Origin: Diphasiastrum complanatum
Taxonomy: Eukaryota; Streptophyta; Lycopodiopsida; Lycopodiales; Lycopodiaceae
DNA length: 64,000 nt
Direction: 5' to 3'
Assembly (NCBI GenBank): GCA_029204225.1
Contig: MU832559.1
Coordinates: 1-64,000 of the forward strand
Shown piece by piece: positions 38,345-49,835 of the stretch (position 1 is the first letter of the stretch; every line of letters begins with the position of its first letter). The notes under the pieces are model-generated. The model was not told the DNA's origin. It saw only the letters and a list, made by a program, of their open reading frames with translations, and did no database searches. The position numbers were made by a program, and so were the translations under genes.

Positions 38345-38581
38345 CATAGTACCCGCGGTTCTCAGAACCGTGGGGTGAACCGTGGTACGGTTCATCATAA
38401 TTGATTAATTAATTGATTAATTAATGTTTTGGCCTCATTTGAGTAAAAATGAACTTAAAAATAGATTGATTATTAATTAAACGGTTCACCACGGTTCCGG
38501 CCAAATGTTTTTGAGAACCGTACGGTTCACTGTACGGTTCTCAGAACCGTGGTGAACCGTACACGGTTCATTAATTCTATG
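38345..38581. mobile_element. hAT-like MITE, 237 bp
   Basis: Bounded by perfect 8-bp duplications GATATTGC (38337-38344 and 38582-38589). The ends are inverted: CATAG at the left and CTATG at the right. The interior is full of ACGGTTC/GAACCGT words in both orientations, flanking an ATTAATTAATTGATT core, so it can fold extensively. Length, TIR form (CA...TG) and duplication size fit a non-autonomous hAT element. No coding capacity. Confidence 0.82.
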
Positions 38582-38834
38582 GATATTGCAAACAGCAAAG
38601 CTTCTTAAATATCAATCGTGTGCACCAACCCAAATTGACACAAGCAACTCCAGTAGTATATCACCCTGTTGTCTTTACATAATTTACAAAAGTTACTTGA
38701 GGCACGTACTGAGAGATAGTATCACCACTCTCACCAAATGCTACTGAGAAGTTCACACCACTTTACAGATTTTGACTTGTAAACATTGCCATTCAAAACA
38801 AAGTGCTTCCACAGCCAAATACCGAGTAGTTGTT

Positions 38835-39515
38835 ACAACTAGTTCCAGCGGTTCGTTGGCACGATTCGTCAATGAAATCAATCGGGTCCGATTCTAGTCC
38901 GATTCAAATCGGAAAGAATCAGACCCAAAAAAAAAACCAGTTCTTTGATTTTGGACAATTCTTTGATTGTGACATCAAGGATTCTGTCTTGGCTAATGTT
39001 CTGATTTGTATTTAGAAAAACCAAACTCTTTGATTTTGAACGATACTTTGATTATAACATCAACGTTTCAATGTTCTGATTTGTATTCAAATGTTTACCT
39101 AGTGCGTTGCGTGATGGATGTTTGATGATGAATCATGAAAAAATCACAAATTCCAATGCTAAGTTGAAGTTGGAGCATGCAATCTAGTTCGTGAAGTTTG
39201 AAATGCGTCTTTTCAACAGTGCCATGTGTACTTGGGATACTGTGAACATTGAATTGTAATATAGGTTCCAGCTTCAACTTTCTACCAGCAACAGTGAACT
39301 TTGAAATATATGTTTTCAATAGCAATCTAAGATCTGTAAGATTTCAGACACATTGTAGACATTATACATATTGCATTACATATTTTTTAGCATTATATAT
39401 CTAAGAACAAAAAATAATTTGCCGATTCTTTCCGATTCTTTTGGAAGGGACCCGGTTCAGAACCACGATTCATGCCAATTCATCCAATTCTGAATCGGGT
39501 GGAAACACTATCAGG
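38835..39515. mobile_element. Possible second MITE or decayed repeat with GATTCG/CGAATC ends
   Basis: Left zone (38840-38935: GTTCCAGCGGTTCG, CGATTCGTC, AATCGGAAAGAATC) and right zone (39420-39512: GATTCTTTCCGATTC, AACCACGATTCATGCC, GAATCGGGTGGAAAC) are partly inverted relative to each other. No matching target duplication was found, so the limits and the class are uncertain. Confidence 0.4.
38942..39089. repeat. Diverged tandem duplication, about 65-73 bp
   Basis: Copies 38942-39014 and 39027-39089 share CTTTGATTTTG, a further CTTTGATT, the block ACATCAA and AATGTTCTGATTTGTATT. The second has lost about ten bases. Confidence 0.7.
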
Positions 39516-39688
39516 ATTTGTAGCCCACCATCGTTAAGCTCAAGGACCACTCCATAAAATCACAACACAAATACAAAAAGGGTGAGTCTGTGAACCTAAA
39601 AATCCAAAGGATTGACATTTAACTATGATGGGCAAGGGGCAGACTCAAAGTCACAGGACAGCCTCAAAACTAAACGCAGCTCGACTGA

Positions 39689-39827
39689 CTGGAGAACCAA
39701 GTTACAATTGGCTGGAGAACAAGCCACAGCTAACTGGAGAACAAACTTGCAGTTGACTGCAGAACAAAAGTTACAGCTGACAGGAGAATAAAAGTACAAG
39801 TTGGCTGGAGAGTCAAGTTGCATATAC
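39689..39827. repeat. Minisatellite, about 23-bp unit, six diverged copies
   Basis: Units start CTGGAGAACAA and continue with a variant of GTTACAGTTGG. Copies begin near 39689, 39712, 39734, 39757, 39781 and 39805. It gives a short Cys/Asn/Leu-rich antisense open frame that is an artefact. Confidence 0.75.
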
Positions 39828-41091
39828 ATCGATGTTATGTCTACGATAGTACCCGTCATAACAAATGAGACCATATCAACTTTTTCAACCTTCTGAAGTT
39901 ACCTACAAAGCCTTAGACCATATCAACTTCACAACCAATGCAGTTGAGCGGAGAACCAGATACAATTCAAAACTAGCAAAATTGCCAAATTGACTGACTT
40001 GGTGAAACTAAGATAATGGGAGAATCAAAAGAGAATGAAGCAAACAACAAAGGCTATGGTGAAACAAAGGCCACCAGACATGGGGCAGACGAAAGGAGTT
40101 GATGGTGAATGTGGCTAATCTATAAAAAGAATGGGATCATTACAAAACTACACCGTGCAACTCTGAAGAAACGATTGGACAAGGAATCCAAACAGCACCA
40201 AGAGGTGACAACAGTAGCAATTTTGTGTATGATAAGACTACAACCATAGCCAAACAAAAGTAATCAAATCGTTAACTAGTATGAAAAAATGGAAATCAAT
40301 GGAAGACTCACGTACTGACAATTCAATAAAATTCAATAATAATTAAGGGTCTTCGTCAACTGGTAATATTCAAAACCTGAACCAAACCGATTGTCAATTC
40401 ACAAAGATTGTGAGATAACGATGCACCAATATGGTGTTCCAGAACCAACCAGTCCAACCATTATTGGTCTAGATGACAAATGGGATCTCTGTTGAATCGT
40501 GGCATGTGCAAGTAATCAAACTACAGCAGAAATATAAAAATCCCATATCGTCACTCAACTCAATAAGAAATCAAACTGTGTCAACCACGCAGATCGACGA
40601 CTCAATCTTTGTATCTGCTTATCAAAGAACGATACGGAAACAGAACAACAAATGGACTGCATATTATGCTCAAGTGGCAAAGAAATAGAGATTTGATGCA
40701 GGAGAAGTGCTGCCCAAGCATCCTAAAATCATAATATCTTGATACTACAACATCACTAATATAGTTAACCAAATTGCGCATTCACAAAACATATTCAACA
40801 AATGCTTGCATAGGTTAAAATTACATATATGCGATAAAAAAATAAGGAACCGAAACTAAAAAAGATGTCTTAAGGTATAGAAATACCAGTTGTTAAGTAT
40901 GTTTGGAGCATGGAGGTTCTGTATATCGTGTTCTGAAGCTCTAGAGGTCCATAATGACTTTTATGGCAGTTTATATATGGCTCTTGTGTGCCAAGGGCAG
41001 AGATGGGAGACTCACTAAATCCTGGTGAACAGAGAGGGACTCAACAACAACTCAACTGAATCGGCTTCATTCCTCTAGAACATAAGATATC
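39828..41091. other. No gene seen; 3' flank of the PP1 gene
   Basis: About 1.26 kb downstream of the phosphatase stop codon. AT-rich, with no supported coding segment. Part of it must hold the 3' UTR and poly(A) site of the phosphatase gene. Confidence 0.45.
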
Positions 41092-41388
41092 TCAAAAGAA
41101 ATTTTGACAGGCATTCAGACAGCCAATCTCAAAGTCACAATATGCAAATGGAGAAAGCCAAACCTTGAGGCCACGTGGCGGTGTTCCTGCTCTAGATGCA
41201 TTAGCATTGCCATAAGCAGAAAACTTGGGTTTCTTCTCTGCTGGTTTCAAGATTTGAAATGAGCACATCAGAGATTCATCTACGCTCATCATTGCGCCAG
41301 CATTATCAAATTCACCACAATAATTTGGTGCTGAAAAAATGGTTACAAGTTGTCTCTTTGCAAAAAACTCATAGCCATCCTCTACCAC
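41092..41388 (-). CDS. TOPP: Protein phosphatase 1 catalytic subunit, exon 3 (C-terminus)
   Basis: Opens after a GATCACAG acceptor with [20 protein letters not shown], then [20 protein letters not shown] and [16 protein letters not shown]: the invariant last third of the PP1 catalytic domain. The end, [20 protein letters not shown] and a further stretch to CLNACQNFF, is the variable tail. The tail after GTPPRG is longer than I recall for plant PP1. A possible donor in GGCCTCAAG|GTTTGG could splice it differently. Residues 247-344 of a predicted 344. Single-copy-like, intact, no stops. Confidence 0.93.
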   Translation of the reverse strand: MVEDGYEFFAKRQLVTIFSAPNYCGEFDNAGAMMSVDESLMCSFQILKPAEKKPKFSAYGNANASRAGTPPRGLKVWLSPFAYCDFEIGCLNACQNFF

Positions 41389-41714
41389 CTGTGATCATAC
41401 AAGGAATCTTGAAGGAAAATAAGGTACATAGAGCTTGTGATAGTTCATTTGATAAATAGCAACCTCCAGACAAGAAGGCATGAAATAGAAAAAATTAGCA
41501 TTGAGCAGAAAAGCTGCGGTAGAATATGGATCTGAGAAACCCCAGCATCTCACTCTTGGGACTAAAAGCACAAATTAACCCTCAAAATTCTTGAGAAACA
41601 AGAACTTCATAGCATACCACCATACTCAAACACTTGCATGAATCAGCTACGAAAAAGGAACCTATTAATCTTGCAAGAAAACTGATCAAAGAGGAACAGA
41701 TACAAGAACTGGAC

Positions 41715-42274
41715 CTGATGTGCTCGACAAATAAGATCTAAATCATGCTTCTGAAGAAACTCTGACACAACATCAGCACCAAATGTGTATGAAACACCAC
41801 GATCATTCTCACCCCAGCCTTGGACATCTTTATCAGGATCTGCCCATAAAAGGTTGCACAACAGGCCCGCATCTGGTACATCTGTAGGCCGAGCTATGCC
41901 CCTAATTTGATTCAAATTATTTAAATCAGGAGAAAGACCTCCGTGCATGCAAAGGATCTTTTCATCGATCAAAGCAGCAATAGGCAAACAATTGAAACAA
42001 TCAGTGAAGGTTTTCCATAGTCGGACGTTGAACCGGCGCTTGCATTCATCATAAAAGCCATATATCCTATTTATCGAGGCACATTCATGGTTACCCCTTA
42101 AGAGGAAAAAATTCTCAGAATATTTGATCTTGTAAGCAAGCAACAAACAGATTGTTTCTAAGCTTTGTTTGCCACGATCAACATAGTCACCAAGAAACAG
42201 ATAGTTCGCTTCAGGGGGGAAGCCACCATATTCAAAGAGTCGCAGCAGGTCTGAGTATTGGCCATGGATGTCAC
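41715..42274 (-). CDS. TOPP: Protein phosphatase 1 catalytic subunit, exon 2 (metal site and catalytic core)
   Basis: 560 bp covering residues 60-246. All metal ligands and catalytic residues of the PPP family are present: GDIHG (Asp61, His63), GDYVDRG (Asp89), RGNHE (Asn121, His122), HGG (His170) and RAHQ (His245). The enzyme removes phosphate from Ser/Thr with two metal ions. In plants the TOPP proteins work with regulatory subunits in signalling and cell-cycle control. The acceptor is GAACAG. The exon ends on a CAG codon before GTCC, an unusual but GT-type donor. Phase: 2 bases plus 186 codons, matching exons 1 and 3. Confidence 0.96.
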
Positions 42275-43669
42275 CTGTTCATGCAGTTACAAGTCCTCAA
42301 ATCCTAAGTAAGAGCATTTAAACTTTGATACAAAAATTTAGTAGAATGTCTTTGTGCTCTTTAGCTTAAAAGACAACTAGGAACATATTATCTGCAACAT
42401 TGATGGTCAGACAACAAAACAAGACATATATAATATATACGGATAGCAATATTGGCATCCTGCAGAGCTCAAAGACAAAAACTGCAAACATATTTTCCCT
42501 ACTTAGAAAACAGAGAAATTCTTCCCAGATGGGCTCAAGCCTCATATTCAATGAAACATGTAAATCTTAGAATTGAGCAAACTAACACAACTACAGCAAT
42601 CCATGTAGGTAACATATGTGTAGCGTCAGCACCTCAAAGGCCCTTGGGGTTTCCCCAACACACACTTAAGTCTAACATCCATTCAACATGAACTAATTGA
42701 AGAGCGAACTTCGAAAAGGTAATCATCCTAACCTCTGACTTAGGAAAACAGAAATCCCACCCAATTCGAAAGCCAACTTAGAATTTATCCCCAAAATGTA
42801 ACCAAAGGCAAAGAAAAGTCACTCGTGAAATCCGAAGGCATAGTGATCGCCAAACTAACCCAATGGCATAGACGCGTCAGTGACACAGACCCTTGGGTAC
42901 CGGCGATGCAAAATGGTTGTAGTAAGGGTCCTTCCACTTGAACCAGTCTCGGAGGCTAAACCAAAATGGTAATCATCCCCAAGGATCAACTCTATTAAGA
43001 CTAGAAGAGGTTATAGTCATACATGGACTGACTGGTCTTGGGGCCACCAACATGTGTTGGTAGAGGGAGCTGAGACTTGGCGACTGGATTCCAGACGCTG
43101 GTTGAGCTACCCAAGTTTTTGTCTGCTTGACTCCCTCGTATGTTCTGCAGCAAATCTGCGTTGCCCCCCTGTCCTGGAATATAGTGTTGTTTGGTAAAGC
43201 ACGCTTTTATGGACTTAGCTTTTATTTTGCTAATTAAGCCTAGCAAAATCAGCCTACCTTCCATACATGGGTGGGTCCTGGGAGCTGCTTCAGTTGGCAG
43301 AATCAGCTTGGCTCCTGGAGATGGGTCCCAAGAGTTGACTAGACCATGACTCGAGCTCTAGAGCTGGCTCATGACTTGTGACTACTTGACTAGCTCACCA
43401 TAGGTTGGAGGCTAAATCCTTAACTTCTTAACTTGCTTTGGGACCTTTGGGAGTGTCACCCATCCGAGTCTTATGAGGCATGCTTGGTGCACCCGAGTAA
43501 GCTTTACAACAATATGACTATGATACATCCATGTGCTTTGACTTTTAACCCTGCAAAACATGTCATATGATTGTTTCATGCCTTGAAAGTGTGCTGACTG
43601 CATATCTATGAATTACTTTCTTCCGAAGCTAAAGACAAAGTACTTAAATAGCTAAAAAACCACCAAAAA

Positions 43670-43812
43670 CTTGTACCTAGAACCCATAGCTTGGAAATCC
43701 CTTGCTAAATACTTGTAGCCAGAACCCGTATGTAAAAACCCATAGTCAGAAACCTGTACGTCAAAACTGTAGCCAGAAACATGTTGGTGACAACCATAGC
43801 CAGAAACCCATA
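43670..43812. repeat. Degenerate repeat of CATAGCCAGAAACC
   Basis: About seven copies of a 17-25 base unit with core (C/T)(A/G)TAG(C/T)CAGAAACC. In one minus-strand frame they give a V-S-G-Y-G-like repeat, but no gene supports it. Confidence 0.55.
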
Positions 43813-45184
43813 GATAAAATTCAAAATTTTCTTGTTCAGGTACAGAATATAGTACATTCCATCTTTTGGTACAGAACGGGCTTTGGACCATATGATCAAT
43901 GACCATATAGGAACATCTCAAAGAATTGAACAGAATCAATTAATATTTAAGCTTCTTAATGAATGATCACATGTCCAAACGATAAATAAATGATGTACCA
44001 TTGAAACCACATAGATGCAAACCACTCTACAAAACATTGAACAAATTGTCTCCAAGTTAATTAAAAAAGGGATGCAAAACCTGTATGATTTCTCTTAAGA
44101 AATATGTAGTCTTTGATATAGTCATTGGTCAGGATCTATGAAAGAGCTAGTTACATCAACTTCAGATGTATTTTTTGCTTGAATTATTTGATTGTTCACA
44201 TGAATCGACGATTCGAACCTCACCTCGCCGGTTCGAACCAGTACAAACCGGTCGAATCGGCCAATTTGAACTGGTGCATGAAACATTGCTTGCTACCATC
44301 GATCTTGGAAGGGTCATTGCCCTCTACCATCACACCTAGGAGAAGAGTGTCATCGCTAATGCTATCAATAGGAGGATTGTTCTGCCCATCTCGTTGTTGT
44401 TGGAGATCGTTGTTGGAGGCACATTGAGGTACGCTGATTAACTGTTGTCATTGGACCTGGGAGATACCATGGCTAAGGGGAACTCTTCTGTTACCATCGG
44501 CCCTGAAAGTGTATCTCCACTACTGCCATTGCACTTGGGAGGGTGCCTACATTGCCGTCATCTTGGGAAAGCACCATCGAGGAGGGGCGTAAAATGCTAA
44601 TCTACATCAAAATGTTTCCTCTAGCATTGCTCAGTGAATTCTCTAGAGCAGTTTAGCAGGTGACAGTTTGCAGCTCGCTAGATTTCATCTTTAACTGGGT
44701 TCCTGCTTGCTATAACGCGTCGCAAGGGAGCTGGCGCCCCTGATCCCCCCACCATCTGCTTCTACTCCTAGCACCATCATTACCTTAGCAACTTCCTCAC
44801 AGCCTTAGATTCTAGCTGTTCTGGCTGTTTCTCTTGCACAATCTCCTTCGACTCCTACAACAACCATTGTCGTACCTGTTCCTGCTGCACCTGTTTCATC
44901 TGCTCCATTATCTTTTTCGATTGTTGATTCTATCTTGGCTTTTAATGAGTCTATTATTGCCCTCCCCTTATCTTCATTTGACTATTTTCAAATCTTTTGC
45001 GATGATATAAGAAAAATCTACGAAATCCTCAATGATCATTGGAGAGTGTTTACTGATTACCATAAATCATTTGAATACTACCACACAGCAGCTTGTTGAT
45101 GACACTATTCCATCTTGGGTCCATTATCAATTTTATGTGTTGCTCTGTCTTATATACCTTCTAGGTATGGAAAAGACATTAATC

Positions 45185-45316
<132 letters not shown>

Positions 45317-45334
45317 TCGTTTACTTCGCCGTAA

Positions 45335-45720
45335 GAAGCGCACCTATGATGATTCAGAAGAGAAACGACTTATTGAACTTCTCCATAGCTCTTCTACGGG
45401 TGCTTTTTGGCGTGAGTCCATTCCCCATGCTCCACCCTCCACTCCTCGATGACTTGCGCATATGGTCTGATTATGCCACCTCTTTATATACTATTCATAC
45501 TAACACACCTATTTCCATCTCCCCCAGACCTTCTGAGTTCGGCAAAGACTTGAAGACTGCATGCCATGGGCTAGGTGGGTTTAGAGTCCACCATTCCACT
45601 ATAGATCATATCTTTACTCTCAGAGCCATCATTGAGGAAGCTCGACACAGGAGAGAGCGAGTTTATTGTTGCTTTGTGGATTTCAGGAAAGCCTTCGACC
45701 CTATCCCACGCTTCCCTACT
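45335..45720 (+). pseudogene. LINE reverse transcriptase fragment
   Basis: In a frame open from the microsatellite: RPSEFGKDLKTACHGLGGFR, VHHSTIDHIFTLRAIIEEAR and then YCCFVDFRKAFD. These are the LINE RT blocks before and including motif A, with Asp in F-V-D-F-R-K-A-F-D. Sequence after IPR no longer matches, and motif C is absent. It is truncated at both sides and lies inside PP1 intron 1, on the opposite strand to that gene. Upstream 44700-45180 reads like a Pro/Ser/Thr-rich LINE region but is not assignable. Confidence 0.8.
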
Positions 45721-46029
45721 TATCCAACGGATGCAAAGACCTTGAGTTTTCTGATGACGCAGTCTCATGCCATAATTTACTCACAATATCAATATCTGCA
45801 ATGAGCCTGAAGTTTATATAATCTTCTTGCGAGAACACCTTCACTTATCACTTCATTGTTCTTCTTCTTGATAAGCATCGTTAAGATAACATCATGGAGA
45901 TGTCGTCGAGAAGGCATTACTTCTATTGAATCCTATCGAAAGTCCCTTGGCTACCGTGGATCTAGCTGAGAGTGCCTTAATTCCCATAAATCTAGCCTTG
46001 AAGGTCCTACTCCAACTGACTCTCCTAAT

Positions 46030-46150
46030 GGCTCTACATCCCTTGTGAATGATGGCCTAAAAGGCCCAACTGTAGATGGTAATGGTATGGAGGGCCCGGC
46101 CCAAACTACAAATGCTGATGGCCTGGAGGGCCTAGCTATAGATGGTTGTG
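46030..46150. repeat. Short imperfect repeat around GATGGCCTGGAGGGCCT
   Basis: Four imperfect copies of about 24-33 bases (GATGGCCTAAAAGGCCC, GGTATGGAGGGCCC, GATGGCCTGGAGGGCCT and a partial). In one plus frame it reads DGLKGPTVDGNGMEGP, but the frame is short. Confidence 0.5.
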
Positions 46151-46933
46151 TTAGGAATCAATGTTTATTTCATAGTTGCACCGCGGTTCAGAATCACGAT
46201 TCTGAATTTTCCTAGAATCGTTTGTTTTTCTTTTTTTTTATTTTTTTGGGTCAATATGGGTATCAGATGAAAGCTCGAATTAAGAGCATTATTACTGTGT
46301 AGTTTGCTGAATGTTTCGGGTACAGGATGGTTCAATTCAGGTTCATTAATCCATGTTGGGTTCTATCAAGGATAAAAATTCAAAACCGTTACGATCACAG
46401 ATGGTTCCAATGGGATAGAGATAGAGAACTATAGAGCAATTGTATCTCGTCGGCCCCCCCTGGACCCCCCCGGCGTCAGTAGCAAAGGGGGCCGCCCCCC
46501 TTGCACCCCCCCAAGATAAAAATGGGGTCCAAATGCGCGTAGCTAAGGGCCCAATATTTATGCCCTCACGGTTTGAAGCTAATACATGCAAGTTCTTTTA
46601 AGAAGAAGAACCAACAAAAAATTTAGCGAAACCATCAAGATTTTGAAGAACCAACAAAGATTTTATGGTATTGAGAAATATTGGGGAGCCGTTTTCTTTC
46701 CTAATGCCAAAATTTTGCAAAACCAACACAAACATCATTAGATTCTTAGTGTATACAATTGCAAGTTTGAGTGATGTGGTAGTATTCGAGGCTAGTAAGC
46801 TTGTTACAAATTTAGCATCTAGAAATTCAAGATGCAAAATATTCTCATGGATCGAGAATACTGGGATTTTGTTACAAGTATTGAGATAATTACAACAAAT
46901 AATAGGGAGTTCAGAGAGTATCTCAGCCTGGAC

Positions 46934-47120
46934 TCAAATCCCTTGGAGTCCTACTGAAATAGGTGATTTTGGTTGAAAACCATACATCAACATAAAGGGG
47001 CTAAAGCCAATGGCCGAATGTTTTGCACTACTATATGCAAACTCCACCAAAGGAAAATACTTCTCCCATTCAGACTGTCGATAGGAAACATATGCAGTAG
47101 CATATCTTGCGAAGGAGAAC
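46934..47120 (-). pseudogene. Ty3-gypsy integrase fragment, antisense
   Basis: On the minus strand RYATAYVSYRQSEWEKYFPL, then VEFAYSSAKHSAIGFSPFML and MYGFQPKSPISV. This is the stretch after the catalytic Glu of gypsy integrase. It lies head-to-head with the plus-strand gypsy element that begins at about 47.25 kb. It would fit just after the point where that element's integrase stops. Confidence 0.75.
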
Positions 47121-47288
47121 TCCAATATTCTTGTGGCTGCTTTGGGGGAGCTGCTATCTTTAGTGGCTATGGTTGGGTGGAAATGAAGAAGATGATTCCA
47201 AGTGTTGCCCAGCTTGAGGCCAAAAATAAGAGTTTGGAAGCTGGCATGATGAACTTGTATTAGGTTCGACAAGTGGTGCCCCCTCATT

Positions 47289-47645
47289 TTGGAGCTTTCA
47301 AAGGTGACAGGAAGGAATGAGTACCTGAAGGCTGAGACAATACAATCTTGGCTTAATAAGTGGACTCGGTTCTTTCGGATGAATAACACAACTGAAGTAG
47401 ATCGCATAGTCTTTTCAACTATGTATTTGCAAGGTAAAGCCCTTACTTGGTGGGATGACTTAAAGGTTAACCTAATGCCCCCAAAACTTGGGATGAATTT
47501 TGTAATGTCTTTGGATGAATTTGAATTTTACAGGAAGTTTCAGTCTACCTCCATTAGAGGAAAAGGTCTTGAGGATTATGTCCAAGAGTTTACGGAAGCC
47601 CTTACTCCTCTTGGGGTGAATATCCACCCAAATTTCAGTTATTGA
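47289..47645 (+). pseudogene. Gypsy gag
   Basis: A 118-codon frame: SWLNKWTRFFRMNNTTEVDR, TMYLQGKALTWWDDLKVN, FVMSLDEFEFYRKFQ and EDYVQEFTEAL. This is the retrotransposon gag domain with its characteristic L-x-G-x-A-x-x-W-W core. It ends at a stop before any zinc knuckle. Confidence 0.85.
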
Positions 47646-47831
47646 AATTCATTTTAGGCTTACCCAAGGACTATTAGGTAGAAGTCCGAAGGAATAAGCC
47701 AAAGACTATTGAAGAGGCAATTAAGTTTGCCAAGTTATATGATGAGCAATGCATAACTTTATCAATGTAAATGTCGTGCAGAACCTCAAGCTTCGGGGAT
47801 AGAAGATATCGGGTGACTGTCGGATTTTACT

Positions 47832-48149
47832 ATGCCTAGTGTTCCTATTTGTATTCAGGAATACAAAGAAGATATAAATTTTCTTGTAATGAAACATGAC
47901 AATATAGATGTTGTTTTGGGTCATGAATGGTTTTATGCCAAGAATGCTTCTCTACAGATAGACTTTGTGCATCATTTGATGTCTTTTCAGCATGTGGGAT
48001 GCTTAATTGAACTTGATGCTGGAAAAAATGTAGAAGATTTAATGAAAAATGATGCAGTTTCTCTTTATCTTTGTGTGTGTAAAGATGTACAATTCTTGAC
48101 TACTACAGATGAATCTCTCTTAACCCAAAATATTTGTGCACAGTTCTAA
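47832..48149 (+). pseudogene. Gypsy protease C-terminal part and linker
   Basis: VMKHDNIDVVLGHEWFYAKN and ASLQIDFVHHLMSFQH are the end of a gypsy aspartic protease (D-V-V-L-G-x-x-W-F). The D-(S/T)-G active-site loop is not seen upstream. The rest of the frame is the protease-RT linker. Confidence 0.65.
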
Positions 48150-48189
48150 AGTAGAAAAATTAAAGGAAGGTACACTTGGAAAGCTTTCC

Positions 48190-48655
48190 AAGAACTTTGA
48201 AAAGAGTTTGATGACGTGTTTCCAAAAGAACTTCCTAAAGGGTTACCTCCTGCTCATGGAGTTGATCATAGGATAGAATTATTACCTAATACCTCTCCTA
48301 TTGAGCTAAACCCTTATAGGCTTAGTCAAAGGAAGAAGAAAAGGTAGAAAGACAGTTGAAGGAATATCTTTAACAAGGATTTGTTAGGCCAAGCAAGTCT
48401 CCTTGGGGTGCACCAGTCCTTCTTGTTAATAAGAAAGACGATGGCATGGGACTTTGTGTACATTATAAGAGACTTAACAAACTAACCACAAAGAACGAAT
48501 ATTGATTACCTAGAATGGATGATCTTATAGATCGATTACATGGTGCAGTTTACTTCACCAAAATCAACTTAAGATCAGGATACCATCAGATACGTATCCG
48601 AAAAGAAGATATCCCTTTGACGGGATTCCGTACTTGGTATGGACATTAAGATCAG
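48190..48655 (+). pseudogene. Gypsy reverse transcriptase, palm deleted
   Basis: FDDVFPKELPKGLPPAHGVD and HRIELLPNTSPIELNPYRLS open the [22 protein letters not shown] and [20 protein letters not shown] follow in shifted frames. Motif A normally has Asp (K-I-D-L-R-S-G-Y); here it is Asn. Right after FRTWYGH the sequence jumps to RNase H, so motifs B to D with YxDD are gone. Confidence 0.8.
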
Positions 48656-48667
48656 TCCACCAATTAC

Positions 48668-49110
48668 TTGGACAACAGAGATGAATGGGACTTTGAACTA
48701 CTCAAAAGTTGTGTAACTTTTGCTCCAAGGTTCAGAATTGGTGATCCATCACGTCCTTTCATTGTAAGGACTGATGCTAGTGATCTTACGATAGGTGCAG
48801 TATTGCTACAGGATGGACATCCAATAGCATATGAGAGCAAGAAGTTGAATCCTACTCAAAGTAGATATTCTTCTTATGAGAAGGAACTTTTTGCTATTAT
48901 TCATGCACTTAAGATTTGGAGACACTACCTTTATGGTTCCAAATTTGAAGTGTATGCCAATCACCAGTCCTTATGGTATTTCTGTGATGCCACAAATTTA
49001 CGGGGAAGGAAGGCTATATGGGCTGAATTAATGTAGGAATTTGATTTTCAGATAAAATACTGCAGGGGAGAGAAGAATCAGGTTGTTGATGCTCTCAGCT
49101 GTGTTTTATA
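48668..49110 (+). pseudogene. Gypsy RNase H
   Basis: Open 122-codon frame with FIVRTDASDLTIGAVLLQDG, YESKKLNPTQSRYSSYEKEL and FAIIHALKIWRHYLYGSKFE. This matches the RNase H domain attached to gypsy RT, with the first catalytic Asp in RTDAS. A TAG interrupts it before FDFQIKYCRGEKNQVVDALS. Confidence 0.85.
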
Positions 49111-49255
49111 GAAATCTCCGCTGATTTTTATCAATCCCTAGTAGGTCTTTATGAATCAAAACCTTTGGTAGGATTTGGAGTCAAGTCCTCACCGAAATGC
49201 AGGAAATTGATAAACCTACTAAGGACTAGAGTCTGATTATTCCGTTCGTAACGGA

Positions 49256-49835
49256 ATGCTTTTCCGAAAAGGGAAAGTTTGTGTGCCTCAAAACACTGAT
49301 GTCTGGAATCAAATCCTGCATGAGTGTCACGATAGTCCTAGCGCCCGACACCCGGGCATTCAGAGAACTCTTGATTTAGTCAAGAGATTGTTTTATTGGC
49401 CGAAGATGAAAAATGATATTGAGCATTATGTTTTGAAATGCACACAATGCCAGATGAATAGGACGAAAGGTTGAAGATGGGAGGTTTATCACACATATTG
49501 GATATTCCCAATAATAAATGGGAAAGTATATCCATGGATTTTATCATTGGTTTGCCCAGAATGGCGAATTGTCACGATGCTATTTGGGTTGTAGTGGATA
49601 GGCTAACTAAGTTAGCACAGTTTATCCCTACAAAGACCATAGTCAAAGCCTCAGAGTTAGCACAACTATTTGTAGAAAAGTTGTTTAGACTGTATGGTCT
49701 ACCTTGTGATATAGTTAGTGACGGAGACCCTAACTTTACGAGGCACTTCTGGCAAGCAATGTTTCGACGATAGAGACTACTTTAAGTATGAGTTCCTCAA
49801 ACCATCCAAAATTTGATCGTCAAACTGAGAGAACT
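49256..49835 (+). pseudogene. Gypsy integrase, N-terminal zinc module and core
   Basis: The H2C2 zinc module is HECHDSPSARHPG followed by YVLKCTQCQMNRTKG. A one-base shift leads to the core: SISMDFIIGLPRMANCHDAI (first Asp), VVVDRLTKLAQFIPTKT and GLPCDIVSDGDPNF. The last is usually V-S-D-R-D, here Gly. Stops follow at FRR and the domain breaks off after the N-H-P-x-x-D-R-Q-T-E-R block. Confidence 0.85.

Noticed and set aside
44200-44290. GGTTCGAACC motifs resembling a tRNA T-loop and hAT end words
   Set aside because: No acceptor stem or anticodon arm could be folded, and no matching left end or 8-bp duplication was found for a transposon.
44125-44427. A 100-codon plus-strand frame
   Set aside because: No domain, and it overlaps low-complexity sequence in PP1 intron 1.
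47121-47407. First part of a 157-codon minus frame
   Set aside because: Only the distal part (46934-47120) matches gypsy integrase. The rest is antisense to the plus-strand gag region.
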